Assembly (NCBI GenBank): GCA_021741945.1
Contig: JAIOWV010000043.1
Location: forward strand, 1-9,672
Source: Pontimonas sp.
GTDB lineage: Bacteria > Actinomycetota > Actinomycetes > Actinomycetales > Microbacteriaceae
Reading direction: 5' to 3'
Length of the DNA: 9,672 nt
Shown: positions 5,961-9,672 of the stretch, in pieces
Layout of the letters: each line of letters starts with the position of its first letter
Numbering within the stretch: position 1 is the first letter of the stretch
The notes under the pieces: model-generated
Databases searched by the model: none
What the model was told of the DNA's origin: nothing
What the model saw: the letters and a program-made list of their open reading frames with translations, nothing else
Program-made: the position numbers and the translations under genes

Positions 5961-7267
5961 CCAGTTACATGATTTCGGGTGCTGAGCTCCCTGGCGGCGC
6001 TCAGGCGGATTTGGCCATTCGCGATGGTCGTTTCGTTGACCCGGCGGATGTTGCGGGGAAGAAGGGCACAGTTCTCGTGGATGCGAGTGGGCTTGTGGCG
6101 CTTCCCGGTCTTGTCGATCTTCACACTCATTTGCGCCAGCCGGGGCCCGGGCAGGCAGAAACAATCCTTTCGGGTTCTCAATCGGCGGCACTCGGTGGGT
6201 TCACCGTAGTCCACGCCATGGCCAACACTGACCCTGTTGCAGACACCGCAGGGATTACTGACGCAGTTGCGAGAATGGGCCGGGAGGCAGGCTATGTGAC
6301 CGTGCGCCCGGTGGGCGCAATCACCAAGGGGCTTGCTGGTGAGGAGCTCTCCGCGATGGCAGCGATGGCTGCCGGCACTGGAGCTGTAAGGGTCTTTTCT
6401 GACGATGGCAAATGCGTGCACGACTCTTTGGTGATGCGACGAGCTCTCGAGCAGGCGAAGATGTTGGGGGCGGTGGTTGCGCAACATGCCCAAGACCCAC
6501 GACTCACCATCGATGCCCAGATGAACGAGGGCGCACTGTCCTCCAGATTGGGATTGACGGGCTGGCCCGCGGTCGCCGAAGAGAGCATCATCGCTAGGGA
6601 TGTCCTGCTTGCCGAGTACGTGGGGGCCAGGCTGCACGTGTGTCACCTCTCGACAGCCGGTTCTGTGGACGTCATCAGATGGGCCAAGAAGCGGGGAATC
6701 GCTGTCACAGCTGAGGTCACGCCTCATCACCTCCTTCTTTCTGAGGACTACGTTGCTGGCTTTGACCCCCTTTTCAAGGTGAATCCGCCACTTCGCCGTG
6801 CCGAGGACACCATTGCCCTTCGGGAAGCCCTTGCTGAGGGCATCATCGACATCGTGGCGACGGATCACGCGCCCCACACCAGCGAATCGAAGGAGTGCGC
6901 TTTCGGGGAGGCAGCCTTTGGCATGCTGGGCCTTGAGATGGCGCTGCCGGTTGTAATCGAAACCCTGGTCAAGCCAGGTCTCATCGGTTGGTCCGACGTT
7001 GCGAGGATTCTTTCCACCACGCCGGCGACCATTGGGTCGCTCGCCGGTTACGAGGCTCCGCTAGCTATCGGCTCGGAAGCCCACCTCACCTTGGTCGACC
7101 CATCGGCACTTGCCCCGAGCCCTCGGGGGAGCCTGAGCGCGAATAATCCCTACCCAGAGAACGCTCTGCCGGGTCGCGTTATGTTTACATTCCACCACGG
7201 AGTGGCCACGGTTGCAGCAGGCGAACTCGTCCAGGCTGACGTGGTGAGCGCGGGAGGCACTCCATGA
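5957..7267 (+). CDS. pyrC: Dihydroorotase (class I, metal-dependent)
   Basis: Cyclises N-carbamoyl-aspartate to dihydroorotate. At 436 residues it is a class I dihydroorotase of the amidohydrolase superfamily. The metal centre is visible: DLHTHLRQPG with H56 and H58, FSDDG with D149 and D150 (one being the usual bridging Asp of class I enzymes), H177 in AQHAQD, H230 in HVCHLST, and catalytic D303 in ATDHAPH. The spacing between these ligands matches known bacterial class I enzymes, so an inactive PyrC-like paralogue is unlikely. MAN-TDP near residues 88-93 and NPPLR near 276-280 are further family features. The ATG at 5957 overlaps the pyrB stop (ATGA), and GAGG just upstream may assist initiation. 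The gene's end overlaps the next small membrane-protein gene by four bases. Confidence 0.97.
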   Translation: MTSYMISGAELPGGAQADLAIRDGRFVDPADVAGKKGTVLVDASGLVALPGLVDLHTHLRQPGPGQAETILSGSQSAALGGFTVVHAMANTDPVADTAGITDAVARMGREAGYVTVRPVGAITKGLAGEELSAMAAMAAGTGAVRVFSDDGKCVHDSLVMRRALEQAKMLGAVVAQHAQDPRLTIDAQMNEGALSSRLGLTGWPAVAEESIIARDVLLAEYVGARLHVCHLSTAGSVDVIRWAKKRGIAVTAEVTPHHLLLSEDYVAGFDPLFKVNPPLRRAEDTIALREALAEGIIDIVATDHAPHTSESKECAFGEAAFGMLGLEMALPVVIETLVKPGLIGWSDVARILSTTPATIGSLAGYEAPLAIGSEAHLTLVDPSALAPSPRGSLSANNPYPENALPGRVMFTFHHGVATVAAGELVQADVVSAGGTP

Positions 7268-7752
7268 CGCAGGAAATCGCCGGTTCGATGATGCTCGCCC
7301 TGATGGCACTGAGCCTGGGGCTCGCGCTTTGGGGATGGCGGAGGCGGGTTGTTCGGTACCGCGGTGAGGCGGAATCACTTGTTCGGGAAGTGCCGACCAG
7401 CGCAGCCACGATACAGCTCAACTCGCTCTACGTTGCGACCACTGAAGCGGGAGACCCGCTGGAGCGTGTGGCGGCTGGTCCGCTGAGTTACCGGGCGAAA
7501 GCCCGCCTCGCTCTTCACCCTGAGGGGCTGGTTGTCCGCATTCCTGGCGAAGATGCTGTGCTGTTCCCAGCAGATGGTCTTCAGGCTGGGAGAGCGACGT
7601 GGACCATTGACCGTGTGGTCGAAACTGACGGGCTCGTCATGGTCAGGTGGAGGCTCGCCGGACGCGATGTGGACAGCTACTTCCGCATCGTCGATGGCGA
7701 CGCAGACGCATTTGTTGATGCCCTCGGGCTTGTAGGAAGAGGAACCAAGTGA
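7264..7752 (+). CDS. Small single-pass membrane protein of the actinobacterial pyr operon (PH-like, Rv1382-type)
   Basis: I do not know a demonstrated function. The 162-residue product has one hydrophobic helix at about residues 5-25, followed by WRRRVVRYR. By the positive-inside rule this puts the rest of the protein in the cytoplasm. Residues about 45-155 have alternating hydrophobic and polar stretches typical of beta strands and contain no cysteine, no nucleotide-binding loop and no catalytic motif I recognise. Position (pyrC to carA), size and layout match the small membrane protein in the same slot in mycobacteria (Rv1382, between pyrC Rv1381 and carA Rv1383), often labelled a PH-like or 'transporter' protein. 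One helix makes a stand-alone transporter unlikely. GGGAGG at 7252-7257 is a good ribosome site six bases before the ATG, and four-base overlaps tie it to both neighbours. A role in tethering or tuning the pyrimidine enzymes is speculation. Confidence 0.85.
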   Translation: MTQEIAGSMMLALMALSLGLALWGWRRRVVRYRGEAESLVREVPTSAATIQLNSLYVATTEAGDPLERVAAGPLSYRAKARLALHPEGLVVRIPGEDAVLFPADGLQAGRATWTIDRVVETDGLVMVRWRLAGRDVDSYFRIVDGDADAFVDALGLVGRGTK

Positions 7753-8897
7753 GTCAAGGTCGTGCAGTTCTCGTACTCGAAGACGGTCACCGCTACGAAG
7801 GAAAAGCGTGGGGCGCCAGCGGTGAGACGCTTGGCGAGGTGGTCTTTCAAACGGGAATGACCGGGTACCAGGAAACCCTCACCGATCCCAGTTACGCCGG
7901 CCAGATCGTTGTCATGACCGCCCCTCACATCGGCAACACCGGAATCAACGACGAAGACCCCGAGTCACGCCAAATCTGGGTTGAAGGCTTTGTCGTCCGC
8001 GATCCAGCGAGAAGGCCGTCAAATTTCCGTTCGGTTCGTAGCCTCGACGAGGAGCTAGAGACACAGCAGATTGTCGGCATTTCCGGCGTTGACACCCGAG
8101 CAATCACGCTGGTCCTCCGTGAAGCAGGAGTCATGCGTGGCGGAATCTTCAGCGGCGAGCACTACGGGCTGTCACCCGAGGAGCAGCTCTCGCGGGTGGT
8201 GAACCAGGAGCCAATGGCAGGGCGTAACCTCTCGACACTGGTGAGTGTTAGTGAAGTTCGTGTTGTTGAGCCCATCGGCGCCCCCCTGGGGAACCTCGCG
8301 GTGATTGATCTTGGCATCAAGGAATCGACCGTGCACCACCTGGCGGCCAGGGGTTTCCGGGTTCACGTACTCCCTGCTGATTCAACAATCTCCGATGTGC
8401 AGGCCATCAACCCTGTCGCGCTCTTCTACTCCAACGGTCCTGGAGACCCAGCCGCGAGCGATGCCCAGGTTGGGCTGCTTCAGAGCGCGCTTCGCGAAGG
8501 GCTGCCGTTCTTTGGCATCTGCTTTGGCAACCAACTTCTCGGCCGTGCGCTCGGTTTCCCCACCTACAAGCTCAAGTATGGGCACCGGGGGATAAACCAA
8601 CCTGTCGTTGATAAGTCCACCGGTCACATAGAAATTACGGCCCAGAACCACGGTTTTGCCGTTGACGCACCCCGGGAGGGAGTGGTCGACTCGCCCGAGG
8701 GCTTTGGGAGGGTCGAAGTTAGCCACATAAGCCTCAACGACCAGGTTGTTGAGGGAATTCGGGCGCTAGATATCCCCGCGTTTTCTGTGCAGTACCACCC
8801 CGAGGCGGCCGCTGGCCCCCACGACAGCACCTACCTGTTCGACCGGTTCAAAGACATGGTTGAAGCTCACATCACCACGACAGGAAGCGCAGCCTAA
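7749..8897 (+). CDS. carA: Carbamoyl phosphate synthetase, small (glutaminase) subunit
   Basis: Hydrolyses glutamine and passes ammonia to CarB for carbamoyl phosphate synthesis, serving both pyrimidines and arginine. The 382 residues show the N-terminal CarA domain (LEDGHRYEG, FQTGMTGYQETLTDPSY, about residues 10-49) and a C-terminal class I glutamine amidotransferase domain. The nucleophile is C258 in GICFGNQ, and the His-Glu pair is H350 and E352 in QYHPEA. GHRGINQPV and the NHGFAVD segment support CarA over other amidotransferases. GICFGNQ replaces the common GICLGHQ, a variant I believe is usual in actinobacteria. The GTG start at 7749 overlaps the previous stop (GTGA) and has a strong purine-rich ribosome site, AGGAAGAGGAA, at 7734-7744, which may raise carA translation above that of the upstream genes. 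The stop overlaps the carB start by one base. Confidence 0.97.
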   Translation: MSQGRAVLVLEDGHRYEGKAWGASGETLGEVVFQTGMTGYQETLTDPSYAGQIVVMTAPHIGNTGINDEDPESRQIWVEGFVVRDPARRPSNFRSVRSLDEELETQQIVGISGVDTRAITLVLREAGVMRGGIFSGEHYGLSPEEQLSRVVNQEPMAGRNLSTLVSVSEVRVVEPIGAPLGNLAVIDLGIKESTVHHLAARGFRVHVLPADSTISDVQAINPVALFYSNGPGDPAASDAQVGLLQSALREGLPFFGICFGNQLLGRALGFPTYKLKYGHRGINQPVVDKSTGHIEITAQNHGFAVDAPREGVVDSPEGFGRVEVSHISLNDQVVEGIRALDIPAFSVQYHPEAAAGPHDSTYLFDRFKDMVEAHITTTGSAA

Positions 8898-9672
8898 TGC
8901 CGAAGAGATCGGACATCTCCAGCGTCCTCGTTATTGGTTCTGGCCCCATCGTTATCGGTCAGGCGGCAGAGTTCGACTACTCGGGAACCCAGGCGTGCCG
9001 TGTCCTTCGCGAAGAGGGCGTCCGGGTGATTCTGGTCAACTCAAACCCCGCCACGATTATGACCGACCCTGGTTTCGCGGATCAGACCTACATAGAACCC
9101 ATCACCACCGCGGTGCTAGAAGCCATCATCAAGAAGGAACGGCCAGATGCGATTCTGCCCACCCTTGGCGGTCAGACCGCGCTGAATGCAGCCATGGCAC
9201 TCCACAAAGAGGGAATTCTCCAGAAGTACGACGTGGAACTGATTGGGGCGTCGTTCGAAGCCATTCAGCGTGGTGAGGATCGCCAAATCTTTAAGGATCT
9301 CGTGATTGAAGCGGGCGCGGACGTGGCCAAGAGCTACATCGCTACGACCGTCGAAGACGCGATTGAGTACGCCGAAGATCTTGGTTACCCACTGGTGATT
9401 CGCCCTTCGTTCACCATGGGCGGACTGGGTTCCGGTTTTGCCCACAACCGTGATGAGCTTGTTCGGATGGTGACCGATGGTCTTCACCAGAGCCCCACAA
9501 CCGAGGTGCTGCTGGAAGAGTCCATTTTGGGGTGGAAAGAGTACGAGCTTGAGCTCATGCGCGACGCGGCCGATAACACCGTGGTGGTGTGTTCAATCGA
9601 GAATGTGGATCCCGTCGGCGTTCACACGGGTGATTCCATTCCAGTCGCGCCTGCTCTCAAATATCCAGGCTA
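8897..9672 (+). CDS. carB: Carbamoyl phosphate synthetase, large subunit, N-terminal part (3' truncated by window)
   Basis: Makes carbamoyl phosphate from bicarbonate, ammonia and two ATP. The first 258 codons are present and belong to the carboxyphosphate (ATP-grasp) half; a full protein is about 1,070-1,110 residues. Visible features are VLVIGSGPIVIGQAAEFDYSG at 10-30, NSNPATIMTDP at 48-58, PTLGGQTALN at 88-97, R129 in GEDRQIF, R169, the glycine-rich TMGGLGSGF loop at 173-181, E215 in WKEYELE and H243 in GVHTGDS. Numbering agrees residue for residue with the E. coli protein at R129, R169, E215 and H243. The ATG forms TAATG with the carA stop, and AGGAAG at 8882-8887 is a good ribosome site. 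The last codons read SIPVAPALKYPG, where nearly all CarB proteins have SITVAPA followed by TLTDxEYQ, so the extreme end may be divergent or erroneous. Confidence 0.95.
   Translation, partial: MPKRSDISSVLVIGSGPIVIGQAAEFDYSGTQACRVLREEGVRVILVNSNPATIMTDPGFADQTYIEPITTAVLEAIIKKERPDAILPTLGGQTALNAAMALHKEGILQKYDVELIGASFEAIQRGEDRQIFKDLVIEAGADVAKSYIATTVEDAIEYAEDLGYPLVIRPSFTMGGLGSGFAHNRDELVRMVTDGLHQSPTTEVLLEESILGWKEYELELMRDAADNTVVVCSIENVDPVGVHTGDSIPVAPALKYPG

Noticed and set aside
5933..6877. 314-codon open frame on the minus strand opposite pyrC
   Set aside because: It lies wholly over a well-supported pyrC, has no recognisable domain, no ribosome site and low-complexity-like composition. Long antisense frames are common in GC-rich coding DNA.
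8860..9276. 138-codon plus-strand open frame spanning the carA-carB junction
   Set aside because: It is out of frame with both genes, whose motifs are clear. The translation has no family resemblance.

Overview
The window reads as a stretch of actinobacterial chromosome. The coding strand is entirely +, GC content is moderately high, and genes are packed almost end to end. The EF-P, PyrR, CarA and shikimate-pathway proteins all have an actinobacterial look. The gene order aroE-aroC-aroK-aroB-aroQ-efp-nusB followed by pyrR-pyrB-pyrC-(small membrane protein)-carA-carB fits Actinomycetota. The compactness, the absence of pepQ between aroQ and efp, and GC below that of Streptomyces or Mycobacterium suggest a Microbacteriaceae-type organism, possibly a small-genome aquatic one. 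That finer placement is inference.

Layout. Positions 1-142 hold the last 46 codons of aroE. Positions 173-3425 carry four more shikimate-pathway genes (aroC, aroK, aroB, aroQ). With aroE they cover steps 2 to 5 and step 7; the first step (DAHP synthase) and step 6 (aroA) are not here. Positions 3430-4412 hold efp and nusB, coding for a translation factor and a transcription antitermination factor. Positions 4413-4494 are the only real intergenic region. It contains a candidate -10 box, small inverted repeats, and a sequence matching the actinobacterial PyrR-binding RNA loop, with the pyrR Shine-Dalgarno inside it. Positions 4495-9672 hold the de novo pyrimidine genes pyrR, pyrB, pyrC, a small membrane protein, carA and the first 258 codons of carB. 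Both ends of the window cut through genes.

Function. The first block turns dehydroquinate precursors into shikimate and later chorismate for aromatic amino acids. The last block makes carbamoyl phosphate (CarA/CarB), carbamoyl aspartate (PyrB) and dihydroorotate (PyrC), and is probably controlled by UMP-bound PyrR acting on its own mRNA leader. Eight of the twelve gene junctions are overlaps of 1 or 4 bases (TAATG, ATGA or GTGA), so translational coupling is likely within each block.

No unfamiliar defence, mobile or toxin system is visible. There are no RNA genes, CRISPR arrays, insertion sequences or phage genes. The points worth a second look are the PyrR leader, the little-studied membrane protein in the pyr operon, the EF-P loop tip, and an odd sequence at the extreme 3' end inside carB.
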